In this document: one piece after another, positions 1 through 10,100 of the stretch
How the letters are laid out: the number at the start of each line of letters is the position of its first letter
Numbering within the stretch: position 1 is the stretch's first letter
Source of the DNA: Mycobacterium sp. GA-1841
GTDB lineage: Bacteria; Actinomycetota; Actinomycetes; Mycobacteriales; Mycobacteriaceae
Assembly (NCBI RefSeq): GCF_001954135.1
Contig: NZ_MBEQ01000015.1
Location: 62,001-126,000, forward strand
Length of the DNA stretch: 64,000 nucleotides
Direction: 5' to 3'
Position numbers and translations under genes: made by a program
The notes under the pieces: generated by a model
Databases searched by the model: none
Seen by the model: only the letters and a program-made list of their open reading frames with translations
What the model was told of the DNA's origin: nothing

Positions 1-2
1 TG

Positions 3-752
3 GGGCACAAACGCGACTCGCTGGAGCGCTGGCTGTCCAAGATCACGCTCGCTCAGACCTGGTACGGCCACTTCTACATCGAGCACAACCGCGGCCACCA
101 CGTCCGGGTGGCCACGCCCGAAGACCCGGCCTCGGCGCGCTTCGGCGAGACCTTCTGGGAGTTCTTGCCGCGCAGCGTGTTCGGTAGCCTGCGCTCGTCC
201 TGGGAGCTGGAGGCCCAGCGTTTACGACGGCAGGACCGCTCGCCGTGGCACTGGTCCAACGACGTGCTCAACGCCTGGGCGATGTCGGTGGTGTTCTGGG
301 GCGTGCTGATCGCGATCTTCGGTGTCGGGGTGATCCCGTTCATGCTCATCCAGGCCGTCTACGGCTTCAGCCTGCTGGAGTCGGTGAACTACCTGGAGCA
401 TTACGGACTCTTGCGGCAGAAGTTGCCCAGCGGCCGCTACGAACGGTGCGCACCCGTGCACAGCTGGAACTCCGATCACATCGTGACCAACCTGTTCCTG
501 TATCACCTGCAGCGGCACAGCGATCACCACGCCAACCCGACCCGCCGGTACCAGACGCTGCGCAGCATCGACGGAGCACCGAATCTGCCCAGTGGCTACG
601 CATCCCTGATCGGGCTCACTTACCTGCCGCCGTTGTGGCGCAAGGTGATGGACCACCGGGTGCTCGAGCACTATGACGGCGACATCACTCGCGTGAACAT
701 CCAGCCGCGGCTGCGTGAGAAGGTCCTGACCCGGTACGGGGTCAAGGCATGA
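3..752 (+). CDS. alkB: Alkane 1-monooxygenase AlkB, C-terminal part (start lies before the window)
   Basis: Integral-membrane non-haem di-iron hydroxylase that oxidises terminal carbons of medium-chain n-alkanes, with electrons supplied by rubredoxin. The frame is already open at base 3 and enters at the end of the first histidine box (GHK). It then shows EHNRGHH, the AlkB signature NYLEHYGL and the third box LQRHSDHH. A hydrophobic stretch precedes the signature. About 249 residues are present, so roughly the first 40 percent of a typical 400-residue AlkB is missing. Its TGA overlaps the ATG of the first rubredoxin gene (ATGA), so the two are translationally coupled. The function is secure from the motifs; substrate range cannot be read from the sequence. 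Confidence 0.96.
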   Translation, partial: GHKRDSLERWLSKITLAQTWYGHFYIEHNRGHHVRVATPEDPASARFGETFWEFLPRSVFGSLRSSWELEAQRLRRQDRSPWHWSNDVLNAWAMSVVFWGVLIAIFGVGVIPFMLIQAVYGFSLLESVNYLEHYGLLRQKLPSGRYERCAPVHSWNSDHIVTNLFLYHLQRHSDHHANPTRRYQTLRSIDGAPNLPSGYASLIGLTYLPPLWRKVMDHRVLEHYDGDITRVNIQPRLREKVLTRYGVKA

Positions 753-922
753 GCGCCTATCGGTGCCCCGGCTGCGGCTACGTCTACGACGAAGCCAAAG
801 GTGCACCGCGCGAAGGCTTCCCGGCCGGCACCCGGTGGGACGACGTGCCCGATGACTGGTGCTGCCCGGACTGCGCGGTGCGGGAGAAGATCGATTTCGA
901 ACCGATGGGAGCAGTGAAATGA
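749..922 (+). CDS. rubA: Rubredoxin, AlkG1-type
   Basis: A 57-residue one-iron electron carrier. It has an N-terminal CPGCGY knuckle and a second knuckle CPDC. The glycine normally following the second knuckle is replaced by alanine, and there is one extra residue before the conserved DFE (AVREKI, six residues, against five in the next gene). An insertion after the second knuckle is the feature described for AlkG1-type rubredoxins, which do not replace AlkG as the hydroxylase partner in complementation tests. It overlaps alkB by 4 bp at its start and the next rubredoxin by 4 bp at its end. The start is fixed by these overlaps. Confidence 0.95.
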   Translation: MSAYRCPGCGYVYDEAKGAPREGFPAGTRWDDVPDDWCCPDCAVREKIDFEPMGAVK

Positions 923-1104
923 CCCAGCCGTACAAGCTGTATGTCTGCGTGCAGTGCGGGTTCGAGTACGACGAGGCCAAGGGCTGGCCGGAGGACGGCA
1001 TCGCCCCGGGCACCCGCTGGGACGACATCCCCGAGGATTGGAGCTGCCCGGATTGCGGCGCGGCGAAGACGGATTTCGAGATGGTAGAGGTCGCGCGGCC
1101 GTGA
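919..1104 (+). CDS. rubB: Rubredoxin, AlkG2-type
   Basis: A 61-residue rubredoxin with knuckles CVQCGF and CPDCG, the core acidic stretch [10 protein letters not shown] and a DFEMVEV tail. It keeps the canonical CxxCG and lacks the insertion seen in the preceding gene. This is the AlkG2 pattern, the type shown in other alkane degraders to pass electrons to AlkB. The ATG at 919 overlaps the upstream stop as ATGA; an in-frame upstream extension is rejected because it would run deep into the first rubredoxin gene. Electrons would come from a rubredoxin reductase encoded elsewhere. Confidence 0.95.
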   Translation: MTQPYKLYVCVQCGFEYDEAKGWPEDGIAPGTRWDDIPEDWSCPDCGAAKTDFEMVEVARP

Positions 1105-1181
1105 TCGTTCCGAGGACCGCTTCGAGTGTCGCATCCAGCGACGGGCTCGAAAGTGGCCTCGGAAGCGATATTGTCGCCCGT

Positions 1182-1805
1182 GTGAGTCGGCCGCGAGACA
1201 AGCAACGCATCCCGTACGCCGAAGCGTCCCGGGTGCTGTTACGAGACTCGATTCTCGACGGCATGCGCGAGCTGCTGGTGTCCCGCGACTGGTCGGCGAT
1301 CACGCTCTCGCACGTGGCCAAGGCCGCCGGGATCAGCCGGCAGACGATCTACAACGAGTTCGGCTCCCGCCAGGGCCTGGCCGAGGGCTACGCCATGCGG
1401 CTGGCCGATCGGCTCGTCGACGCGGTCGAGGATGCGATCAACCACAACGTCGGCGAGGTCCATGCGGCGTTCCTGGAAGGGTTCCGGGCCTTCTTCCTCG
1501 AGTCCGCCGCCGACCCGCTGGTGATCTCGTTGCTCACCGGGGCCTCCAAACCCGACCTGTTGCAGATCATCACCACCGGGAGTGGACCGATCATCTCCCG
1601 GTGCTCACAGCGGTTGACCGGAACGTTCCAGAGCAGCTGGATCAAGGCCAGCGACGAAGATGCCGGCGTGCTGGCCCGGGCGATCGTGCGGCTGGCGATG
1701 AGCTACGTCTCGATGCCGCCCGAGGCGGACCACGATGTGGCCGGTGACCTGGCCCGACTCATGACGCCGTTCGCCGAGCGCTACGGTGTCATAGATACCC
1801 CGTAG
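1182..1805 (+). CDS. TetR-family regulator of the alkane/rubredoxin cluster (Rv3249c-like)
   Basis: A 207-residue TetR-type repressor. The N-terminal helix-turn-helix spans about residues 20-65 (SAITLSHVAKAAGISRQTIYNEFGS), followed by a helical ligand domain. Position directly after alkB-rubA-rubB matches H37Rv Rv3249c, whose crystal structure has been reported with a bound fatty acid. I infer a lipid or acyl-ligand sensor acting on this operon, possibly on others. The GTG at 1182 gives a length close to Rv3249c (211 residues). A GTG at 1101 overlapping the rubB stop is also in frame and would add 27 residues, so the true start is unsettled. Confidence 0.9.
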   Translation: MSRPRDKQRIPYAEASRVLLRDSILDGMRELLVSRDWSAITLSHVAKAAGISRQTIYNEFGSRQGLAEGYAMRLADRLVDAVEDAINHNVGEVHAAFLEGFRAFFLESAADPLVISLLTGASKPDLLQIITTGSGPIISRCSQRLTGTFQSSWIKASDEDAGVLARAIVRLAMSYVSMPPEADHDVAGDLARLMTPFAERYGVIDTP

Positions 1806-1943
1806 CTGTCAGAGCGCCGCCGCTGTGAAATACGCATTGAGCGCCTGTCCCGCGAGCCCGCAGGCTAGAGGTATCGGCATGAGGCGTTGCCGCTGGGCGC
1901 ACCCGTGCGGTTGGAAGCAATCACGACTGAAAGAGGGCTCTAC

Positions 1944-3401
<1,458 letters not shown>

Positions 3402-3451
3402 GTTACTGAGGTAGCGCGAGCAGTACCGCGCAAGCGGGAGGTACCCGCAGC

Positions 3452-3487
3452 AAAAGTGCCCATAATCTACGGATTGTGGGCACTTTT
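3452..3487. terminator. Bidirectional terminator between sahH and a convergent gene
   Basis: A perfect 11-bp inverted repeat, AAAAGTGCCCA at 3452-3462 and TGGGCACTTTT at 3477-3487, with a 14-nt loop. The A4/T4 flanks make it work as an intrinsic terminator in either direction, fitting its place between the end of sahH and the end of the minus-strand gene. Confidence 0.85.
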
Positions 3488-3506
3488 GTGTGCGCCGGTG
3501 ACGTTG

Positions 3507-3728
3507 CTAGGTGCCCGGCAGACCGAGCCACGGGAACACCGGCTGGGCGGCCGGGGGTGCGGTTGTTCCCGGCCTGGCTTTGATCGAGACACTTCCGTTG
3601 GTCTCGCAGATCGTCGTCGTGCCGCCGCTGCTGCTGCAGGTCGGACGGGCGTCGGCGATCGGGGCCGACACGACCGCCGCGATGGCCAGGGTGGCGGCGA
3701 GCAGGGCTGATCTGGCTGGATTGGTCAT
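3507..3728 (-). CDS. Small secreted hypothetical protein
   Basis: A 73-residue protein with a clear Sec signal peptide (MTNPARSALLAATLAIAAVVSAPIADA, cleavage expected after ADA). The short mature part has two cysteines (TCSSSGGTTTICETNG) that could form one disulfide, and a proline-rich tail ending in FPWLGLPGT. An in-frame start 14 codons upstream exists but would put charged residues before the signal. I do not recognise a family. It lies about 40 bp downstream of the DUF4189 gene on the same strand, so both are probably co-transcribed small exported proteins. Confidence 0.75.
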   Translation of the reverse strand: MTNPARSALLAATLAIAAVVSAPIADARPTCSSSGGTTTICETNGSVSIKARPGTTAPPAAQPVFPWLGLPGT

Positions 3729-3766
3729 GTGTTTTCTGCCTTTCACCCGCGTGCGGCGAACACACA

Positions 3767-4201
3767 TCACGGGCAGTCCGATATGACGACTGCGGCGGCC
3801 GGACCGACGGGCATGTTCTGTGCCGCGGCCCGCCGGACCGCATCCTCACGAGCCGCCTCGACCGTGGCCCCGGCACCGCCGACCACGACATCGCTGGCGT
3901 CGTCGGCAACCGAGACGATGCACAGGTTGTCGTTGGTCTCTGCGTCGCTGGTGCAGTCTCCGCCGCTGGCGGCCTGGCATTTGGCGACCACGGCCTGGGC
4001 GGCCTCGGCGCGGGTGTCGCCGGTGGCCCGGAAACCCACCAACGCGTCATGGAATGTGCCGGTGCCGACCGCCGCGTAGCTGTCGTCGTCGGAGTTCTCC
4101 ACGACGCCGCCCGGCCCGCCCTCCCAGGCGGTAGGGATCGAGACTCCCGCGACGATGATGCCTGCGGCGCCGAGAGCGGCGAGGTGACGGATTGTGGCCA
4201 T
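3767..4201 (-). CDS. Secreted DUF4189-domain protein
   Basis: A 144-residue exported protein. An N-terminal hydrophobic segment (about residues 5-24) is followed by the DUF4189 pattern: YAAVGTGTFHDALVGF, a RAEAAQAVVAKC repeat-like helix, GGDCTSDAETNDNLCIVSVAD, and an Ala-rich AREDAVRRAAAQ helix. Four cysteines in the mature part (in AKC, GDC, NLC and SDCP) suggest two disulfides. Mycobacteria carry several secreted members of this family, among them Rv1269c and Rv1813c by my recollection. Their function is poorly defined. The gene heads a likely two-gene transcript with the small secreted protein downstream. Confidence 0.8.
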   Translation of the reverse strand: MATIRHLAALGAAGIIVAGVSIPTAWEGGPGGVVENSDDDSYAAVGTGTFHDALVGFRATGDTRAEAAQAVVAKCQAASGGDCTSDAETNDNLCIVSVADDASDVVVGGAGATVEAAREDAVRRAAAQNMPVGPAAAVVISDCP

Positions 4202-4331
4202 GTCGGGGTTTACCCGTGGAAGACGAGCCGAAACCGGCTGCCTTGTCCCGACGAACGCCCACCGTGCTGATCAGGCCGAGCACCGGCAGCAACGGCGTTT
4301 CGGTCGACATCCGCGGTGGTAACCCAGCCCC

Positions 4332-5600
4332 GTGACCGCAGCAGCGCAAGCCGTCGATGCCGTGCTCGACGGCTTGGACCGGATTCGCTCGTGGCAGGAG
4401 AGCCTGTACCGGGACTTACATGCACATCCGGAGTTGTCACACCGGGAATCCGAAACCGCGGCCAAAGTCGTCGACCGGCTCGACGAGTTCGGTTACGACG
4501 TTCACGACGGCGTCGGAGGCACCGGTGTGGTCGGCATTCTCACCAACGGGGACGGGCCCACCGTGCTGTTGCGGGCGGACATGGACGCGCTGCCCGTGCA
4601 GGAGGACACCGGACTCGCCTACGCCAGCACCGTGCGGGTCACCGATAACCAGGGCACCGACGTCCCGGTGATGCATGCCTGCGGCCACGATGTCCACGTG
4701 ACCGCTCTGCTCGGTGCGGCCCAGCTGCTCGCGGAGGGTCGCGAGCACTGGCAGGGGACACTGGTGGTGCTGTTCCAGCCGGCCGAGGAGACCGGTGACG
4801 GTGCCCGGGGGATGGTCGACGACGGATTGGCCCAGCGGCTGCCCAAGGTCGATGTGGCGTTCGCGCAGCATGTCCTTCCCGCGCCGGCCGGCCGGGTGGG
4901 CACTCGCGTCGGCCCGGTGCTGTCCGCTGCCGACAGTATGCGGATCACCGTATACGGCAAGGGTTCTCACGGCTCCATGCCACAGTCCGGCATCGATCCG
5001 GTGGTGCTCGCGGCGATGATCGTCATCCGCCTGCAAACCGTCGTTTCCCGCGAGGTCGCCCCGGGGAACCGGGCGGTGCTCACCATCGGCAGCCTCCACG
5101 CCGGTACCAAAAGCAATGTGATCGCCGACCGAGCTGTGCTCGAGCTCAACATCCGCACCTACGACGAGCCGACCCGCACCTCGATGCTCGACGCCATCCG
5201 CCGGATCGTCACCGCTGAATGCGCGGCCTCGGGATCGCCGAAGGAGCCGGAATTCGAACTGTTCGACCGGTTTCCGTTGACCGACAACGACGTCGAGGTC
5301 ACCACTCGGGTGGAGTCGGCCTTCTGCGCCTACTTCAAAGACCGGTGGGACCGGATGCCGCAGGGCAGTGCCAGTGAAGATTTCAGCGACATCCCCGTCG
5401 CACTCGGTACGCCGTACACCTACTGGGGTATCGGCGGTATCGACCCCGAGACCTACCGTGCCGCGGCCGATGACGGACGTGTCGACCAGGACATCCCGGT
5501 GAACCACTCGCCAATGTTCGCTCCCGTCATCCAGCCGACGCTGGACACCGGCACCCAGGCCCTCGTCGTCGCGGCCCTGGCCTGGCTCGAAAAGGGTTGA
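4332..5600 (+). CDS. M20-family amidohydrolase (N-acyl amino acid type)
   Basis: A 422-residue cytosolic metallo-amidohydrolase of the M20D branch (AmiA/AmiB, hippurate hydrolase-like). Visible metal and catalytic elements are LRADMDALPV (about residue 82), MHACGHDVH, the FQPAEETGDGARGM glutamate pair, AQHVLP, and the dimerisation-domain GKGSHGSMP. The C-terminus has SASEDFSDIP and the metal-binding histidine in VNHSPMFAP. The family removes acyl groups from N-acyl amino acids or peptides; the exact substrate cannot be told. The GTG start at 4332 is followed directly by conserved sequence, and no earlier start is convincing. Confidence 0.9.
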   Translation: MTAAAQAVDAVLDGLDRIRSWQESLYRDLHAHPELSHRESETAAKVVDRLDEFGYDVHDGVGGTGVVGILTNGDGPTVLLRADMDALPVQEDTGLAYASTVRVTDNQGTDVPVMHACGHDVHVTALLGAAQLLAEGREHWQGTLVVLFQPAEETGDGARGMVDDGLAQRLPKVDVAFAQHVLPAPAGRVGTRVGPVLSAADSMRITVYGKGSHGSMPQSGIDPVVLAAMIVIRLQTVVSREVAPGNRAVLTIGSLHAGTKSNVIADRAVLELNIRTYDEPTRTSMLDAIRRIVTAECAASGSPKEPEFELFDRFPLTDNDVEVTTRVESAFCAYFKDRWDRMPQGSASEDFSDIPVALGTPYTYWGIGGIDPETYRAAADDGRVDQDIPVNHSPMFAPVIQPTLDTGTQALVVAALAWLEKG

Positions 5601-5726
5601 TACCCCGCGAAGTCCGGAAGCCCAGGATTCCTGGGGGCCGGCGGGACGACGGTGCGACACGGCGCGGTCGGGGCCGGTGGGGGAATCGGCATCAATACCG
5701 CATCGATCTTGTTAAGGTTCTGCCTC

Positions 5727-7040
5727 ATGGGTCGGGGGGTCGCCGCGATGGTCGGCGTGTTCATGTTGGCGTTGTTCACCGGATTGGCTCCCACCGCTTG
5801 GGCTGACCCGTCCAACGACGGCCACGACCCGATCTTCAACGAGGACGAGTACGTCGAGTTCTACACGCCGCCCGACCCCTTGCCGCCGGGATCGCCCGGG
5901 GATGTGCTCAAGTCCGAGCCGTCACGGCTGGTGTTGGAGCCGTCCGGTCAGCTTGGCATGATCGTCGCCGACGGAACGCGAATCATGTACCGCAGCACCG
6001 ATGCTCGCGGTAACCCGATGGCGGTGACGGGAACTTATTTCGAGCCGCACAACCCATGGCCGGGGCAGGGGCCACGCCCGTTGATCGTCTACGGGCCCGG
6101 TACACAGGGGCAGGGCGATCAGTGCGCGCCGTCGCGACAGTTCAACCAGGGCATCCATTGGTCCCCGTGGCTGGACATCGCGTTCAACTATGAGGAGATG
6201 TTCGTCGCGACCATGGTGGCCCGTGGGTTTGCCATCGTGATGACCGACTACCAAGGGCTGGGCACGCCGGGGCTGCACACGTACGTCAACCGCGTCGCGG
6301 AGGGCAACGCGATGCTCGACGCCGGCCGGGCCGCGATGAAGCTGCCCGGCACCTCACTGGATCCGCATGGGCCGGTTGCCTTTTGGGGCTATTCGCAGGG
6401 CGGCGGGGCAGCCGCCTCGGCGGCCGAGCTCGCCTCGTCCTACGCGCCGGATCTGCATGTGGTGGGCAGCTACGCCGGTGCCCCGCCGGCCGACCTCAAG
6501 GAATTGTTCCCCTACGCCGACGGCAGTGCGCTGGTCGGCGTGGTGGGGTACGCGCTGAACTCGGTGATCACGAGTTATCCGGAGTTCGAGGACCTGATCC
6601 GCTCCAAGCTCACCCCGCGTGGTGCCGACCTGCTGCAGAAGGTGCAGGATCAGTGCATCGCCGAGACGATCACCAAATTCATGTTCCGGCACCTGCAGCC
6701 GTACTTCAACGTCGACATCTACCAGGCGGTGAACGAAGAACCGTTCAGCACCCTGTTCGACATGCAGAAGATCGGCCGATACAAACCGAACGCGCCGGTG
6801 CTGATCCTGAGCAACCGGTATGACCCACTGGTGCCGTGGACGGCGGCCAACCAACTCGGCCGGGACTGGTGTGAGAAAGGGGCCGACGTCCAGTTCTGGA
6901 CCAACGAAGAGCCGCCGTTCTTGAACAAGCTGGTGATCAACCACGCACTGCCGATGCTGGTCGACGGTGAACGGGGCATGCAGTGGATCGCCGACCGGTT
7001 CAACGGATTACCGACCACGCCCAACTGCGGGGAGTTCTGA
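5727..7040 (+). CDS. Secretory lipase (LIP-family alpha/beta hydrolase)
   Basis: A 437-residue exported hydrolase. An N-terminal signal peptide (hydrophobic to about residue 22, ending GLAPTAWA) precedes a mature part beginning DPSNDGHDP. The nucleophile elbow is GYSQGG with Ser223. The probable catalytic Asp sits in SNRYDPLVP and the His in INHALPML, the order expected for the secretory lipase family. Actinobacterial members hydrolyse acylglycerols or other lipid esters outside the membrane. The ATG at 5727 was chosen because it gives a proper signal peptide. tmk starts 18 bp downstream and may be read through from here. Confidence 0.87.
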   Translation: MGRGVAAMVGVFMLALFTGLAPTAWADPSNDGHDPIFNEDEYVEFYTPPDPLPPGSPGDVLKSEPSRLVLEPSGQLGMIVADGTRIMYRSTDARGNPMAVTGTYFEPHNPWPGQGPRPLIVYGPGTQGQGDQCAPSRQFNQGIHWSPWLDIAFNYEEMFVATMVARGFAIVMTDYQGLGTPGLHTYVNRVAEGNAMLDAGRAAMKLPGTSLDPHGPVAFWGYSQGGGAAASAAELASSYAPDLHVVGSYAGAPPADLKELFPYADGSALVGVVGYALNSVITSYPEFEDLIRSKLTPRGADLLQKVQDQCIAETITKFMFRHLQPYFNVDIYQAVNEEPFSTLFDMQKIGRYKPNAPVLILSNRYDPLVPWTAANQLGRDWCEKGADVQFWTNEEPPFLNKLVINHALPMLVDGERGMQWIADRFNGLPTTPNCGEF

Positions 7041-7058
7041 CCGGGTTACGCTGCCCGC

Positions 7059-7691
7059 GTGCTCATCGCGATCGAGGGTGTCGACGGCGCCGGCAAGCGC
7101 ACGCTGACCAATGGCCTACGGGCCTCGTTCGAGTCCGACCACAAATCGGTCGGCACGCTGGCGTTCCCGCGCTATCACCATTCGGTGCCCGCGGACCTGG
7201 CCGCCGAGGCGTTGCACGGCGCCCACGGGGATCTGGCCGACTCGGTCTATGCAATGGCGACCTTGTTCGCGCTCGACCGCGCCGGGGCGCGCGAGGAGAT
7301 CGAACATCTGCAGGCCGCCTATGACGTCGTCATCCTGGACCGCTACGTCGCCTCGAACGCCGCCTACAGTGCGGCCCGGCTTCATCAAGACGGCGACGGC
7401 GACGTGGTGGCCTGGGTGCGCGAACTCGAGTTCGACCGTCTCAAACTTCCCGCGCCGGACTGGCAGGTGCTGCTCGACGTACCGACCGAGCTGGCCGCCC
7501 AACGCGCCGAGCATCGAGCCCACACCGAGGCCGACCGGGCCAAGGACGCCTATGAGCGTGACGGCGGGCTGCAGCAGCGCACCGGAGCGGTCTATGCGGC
7601 GCTGGCGGCCACCGATTGGTGCGGTCGGTGGGCCGTCGCCGGCCCGGATGTGGAGCCGGACGCCCTCGCTCGTCGGCTGAACAGCAGATAA
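7059..7691 (+). CDS. tmk: Thymidylate kinase
   Basis: Phosphorylates dTMP to dTDP for DNA synthesis. The 210-residue protein has the P-loop GVDGAGKRT (residues 7-15), the DRY motif (DRYVASNAAY, about residues 94-103) and a lid region with AEHRAHTEADRAKDAYE. Length matches mycobacterial TMK (214 in M. tuberculosis). Placement directly before mtrA is the same as in H37Rv. The GTG start has no strong Shine-Dalgarno sequence. Confidence 0.95.
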   Translation: MLIAIEGVDGAGKRTLTNGLRASFESDHKSVGTLAFPRYHHSVPADLAAEALHGAHGDLADSVYAMATLFALDRAGAREEIEHLQAAYDVVILDRYVASNAAYSAARLHQDGDGDVVAWVRELEFDRLKLPAPDWQVLLDVPTELAAQRAEHRAHTEADRAKDAYERDGGLQQRTGAVYAALAATDWCGRWAVAGPDVEPDALARRLNSR

Positions 7692-7743
7692 AGCGGAGAA
7701 ACCCGCGTGTGGTAGCCCGGTTTTGTCGCGTTCGGGTGACACC

Positions 7744-8430
7744 ATGGACACCATGAGGCAAAGGATCCTTGTTGTCGACGACGACCCATCACTGGCCGAG
7801 ATGCTCACCATCGTCTTGCGTGGTGAAGGATTCGACACCGCGGTGATCGGGGACGGCAGCCAGGCGCTGACCGCCGTCCGTGAACTGCGACCCGATCTGG
7901 TCCTGCTGGACCTGATGCTGCCCGGCATGAACGGTATCGACGTGTGCCGGGTGCTGCGTGCCGATTCCGGCGTGCCGATCGTCATGCTGACCGCCAAGAC
8001 CGACACCGTCGACGTCGTGCTCGGCTTGGAATCCGGCGCCGACGATTACGTGATGAAGCCGTTCAAGCCCAAGGAGCTGGTGGCCCGGGTGCGGGCCCGG
8101 CTGCGCCGCAACGAGGACGAGCCCGCCGAGCTGCTGTCGATCAACGATGTCGAGATCGACGTGCCGGCCCACAAGGTGACCCGCCAAGGCGAGCAGATTT
8201 CGCTGACGCCGCTGGAATTCGACCTGCTGGTGGCGCTGGCACGCAAACCACGGCAGGTGTTTACTCGTGATGTGCTGCTCGAACAGGTGTGGGGATACCG
8301 TCACCCCGCCGACACCCGTTTGGTGAACGTGCATGTCCAGCGGTTGCGGGCCAAGGTTGAGAAGGACCCGGAGAACCCGCAGGTGGTGTTGACCGTTCGA
8401 GGAGTGGGATACAAGGCCGGACCCCCGTGA
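7744..8430 (+). CDS. mtrA: Response regulator MtrA
   Basis: OmpR/PhoB-class response regulator, essential in M. tuberculosis, controlling cell division, peptidoglycan hydrolase and dnaA-related genes. The protein is 228 residues, identical in length to M. tuberculosis MtrA. It has a receiver domain with acidic pocket VDDD, phospho-acceptor Asp56 (LLDLMLPG) and the TAKTD/KPF switch residues, then a winged helix (about 135-226) with the [13 protein letters not shown] recognition region. The start was set at ATG 7744 (MDTMRQ) rather than the in-frame ATG at 7723. The stop overlaps the GTG of mtrB by 4 bp. Confidence 0.98.
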   Translation: MDTMRQRILVVDDDPSLAEMLTIVLRGEGFDTAVIGDGSQALTAVRELRPDLVLLDLMLPGMNGIDVCRVLRADSGVPIVMLTAKTDTVDVVLGLESGADDYVMKPFKPKELVARVRARLRRNEDEPAELLSINDVEIDVPAHKVTRQGEQISLTPLEFDLLVALARKPRQVFTRDVLLEQVWGYRHPADTRLVNVHVQRLRAKVEKDPENPQVVLTVRGVGYKAGPP

Positions 8431-10100
8431 TCTTCAGCTCCAGACGGCGCATCCGTGGTCGCTGGGGAGGTTCCGGCCCACTGTTGCGCGGATTGGGGAC
8501 GCTCGGCAGGGCCCTGAGTCTGGTGTGGCGACGCTCGCTGCAGATGCGGGTCGTCACGTTGACGCTCGGTCTTTCGCTGGCCGTCATCATGGTTCTCGGC
8601 TTCGTGCTGACCAGTCAGATCACCGACCGGATCCTCGAAGTGAAGGTGAGGGCCGCCACCGAGGAGATCGAGCGGGCCCGCGTGACGGTGGGCGGCATCG
8701 TCGGCGGTGAGGAGAGCCGCTCGCTGGACAGCAGCCTGCAGCTGGCCCGCAACACCCTCATCGATCGCAAGGCCGACGCCCGGGCCGACGTGGCCGGCGC
8801 GTTCGACGCGGTGCTCATCGTGCCCGGCGACGGACCCCGCGAGGCCGCCGCGGCCGGGCCGGTCCAGCAGGTGCCCAAGGCCCTGCGCGATTTCGTCAAG
8901 GCCGGCCAGGTCAGCTACCAGTACGCCACGGTTTCCACCGATGGTTTTTCCGGGCCGGCCCTGATCGTCGGCAGCCCGGCCTCGTCGTCGGTGCCCAATC
9001 TTGAGCTGTACCTGATCTTTCCGCTCAACAACGAGGAGAGCACGATCTCGTTGGTGCGCGGCACGATGGCCACCGGCGGCGTGGTGTTGCTCGGCCTGCT
9101 CGCGGCGATCGCCCTGGTGGTGGCCCGCCAGATCGTGCAGCCGGTGCGCTCGGCTTCGCGTATCGCCGAGCGGTTCGCCGAGGGGCACCTGACCGAGCGG
9201 ATGCCGGTGCGCGGCGAGGACGACATGGCGCGGTTGGCGGTGTCGTTCAACGACATGGCCGAGAGCCTGTCGCGGCAGATCCAGCAGCTCGAGGAATTCG
9301 GTAATCTGCAGCGCCGCTTCACTTCTGACGTCAGCCACGAGTTGCGCACACCGCTGACCACGGTGCGCATGGCCGCTGATCTGATCCATGACCACATCCA
9401 CGACTCCGGCGAGGAACTCGACCCCGCGCTGCGCCGGTCCACCGAGCTGATGGTCAACGAACTGGACCGGTTCGAGACCCTGCTGGCCGACCTGCTGGAG
9501 ATCTCCCGCCACGACGCCGGTGTGGCCGAACTGTCGGTGGAGTCGGTGGATCTGCGCTCGACCGTGCAGAGCGCACTGGACAACGTCGGGCATCTGGCCG
9601 CCGACGCCGAGGTCGAACTCGACGTCGACATGCCTGTCGACGAGGTGATCGCCGAGGTGGATCCGCGCCGGGTGGAACGTATCCTGCGCAATCTCATCGC
9701 CAACGCCATCGACCATGCCGAGCGCAAACCGGTACGCATCCGGATGGCCGCCGACGAGGACACCGTGGCGGTCACCGTCCGCGACTTCGGCGTCGGGCTG
9801 CGTCCCGGCGAGGAGAAGCTCGTGTTCAGCCGATTCTGGCGCTCGGATCCCTCGCGGGTGCGCCGCTCCGGCGGCACCGGGCTGGGCCTGGCGATCAGCA
9901 TCGAGGACGCGCGTCTGCACCAGGGCCGGTTGGAGGCGTGGGGTGAACCGGGCAAGGGGGCGTGCTTCCGGTTGACGCTGCCCCTGGTCCGCGGCCACAA
10001 GGTGACCACGAGCCCATTGCCTCTCAAACCCGTTGCGGCGCAGCAGGGAACGCGTCGGCGTGCCAAACCAGACCGGGAGCCTGCGGAGGAGAGCGTGTGA
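8427..10100 (+). CDS. mtrB: Sensor histidine kinase MtrB
   Basis: Membrane kinase that phosphorylates MtrA. The 557-residue protein has TM1 at about residues 41-63, an extracytoplasmic sensor region of about 150 residues, TM2 at about 213-235 and a HAMP linker ([18 protein letters not shown]). The HisKA domain carries phospho-His304 in SHELRTPLT. The ATPase domain has [11 protein letters not shown] and [10 protein letters not shown] boxes. It overlaps mtrA upstream and lpqB downstream by 4 bp (GTGA), so MtrA, MtrB and LpqB are coupled. The C-terminal tail beyond the ATPase is basic and low complexity. Confidence 0.98.
   Translation: MIFSSRRRIRGRWGGSGPLLRGLGTLGRALSLVWRRSLQMRVVTLTLGLSLAVIMVLGFVLTSQITDRILEVKVRAATEEIERARVTVGGIVGGEESRSLDSSLQLARNTLIDRKADARADVAGAFDAVLIVPGDGPREAAAAGPVQQVPKALRDFVKAGQVSYQYATVSTDGFSGPALIVGSPASSSVPNLELYLIFPLNNEESTISLVRGTMATGGVVLLGLLAAIALVVARQIVQPVRSASRIAERFAEGHLTERMPVRGEDDMARLAVSFNDMAESLSRQIQQLEEFGNLQRRFTSDVSHELRTPLTTVRMAADLIHDHIHDSGEELDPALRRSTELMVNELDRFETLLADLLEISRHDAGVAELSVESVDLRSTVQSALDNVGHLAADAEVELDVDMPVDEVIAEVDPRRVERILRNLIANAIDHAERKPVRIRMAADEDTVAVTVRDFGVGLRPGEEKLVFSRFWRSDPSRVRRSGGTGLGLAISIEDARLHQGRLEAWGEPGKGACFRLTLPLVRGHKVTTSPLPLKPVAAQQGTRRRAKPDREPAEESV

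Noticed and set aside
1806..1943. SAM/SAH riboswitch upstream of sahH
   Set aside because: I could not find the conserved pseudoknot or helices in the 138-bp leader by eye.
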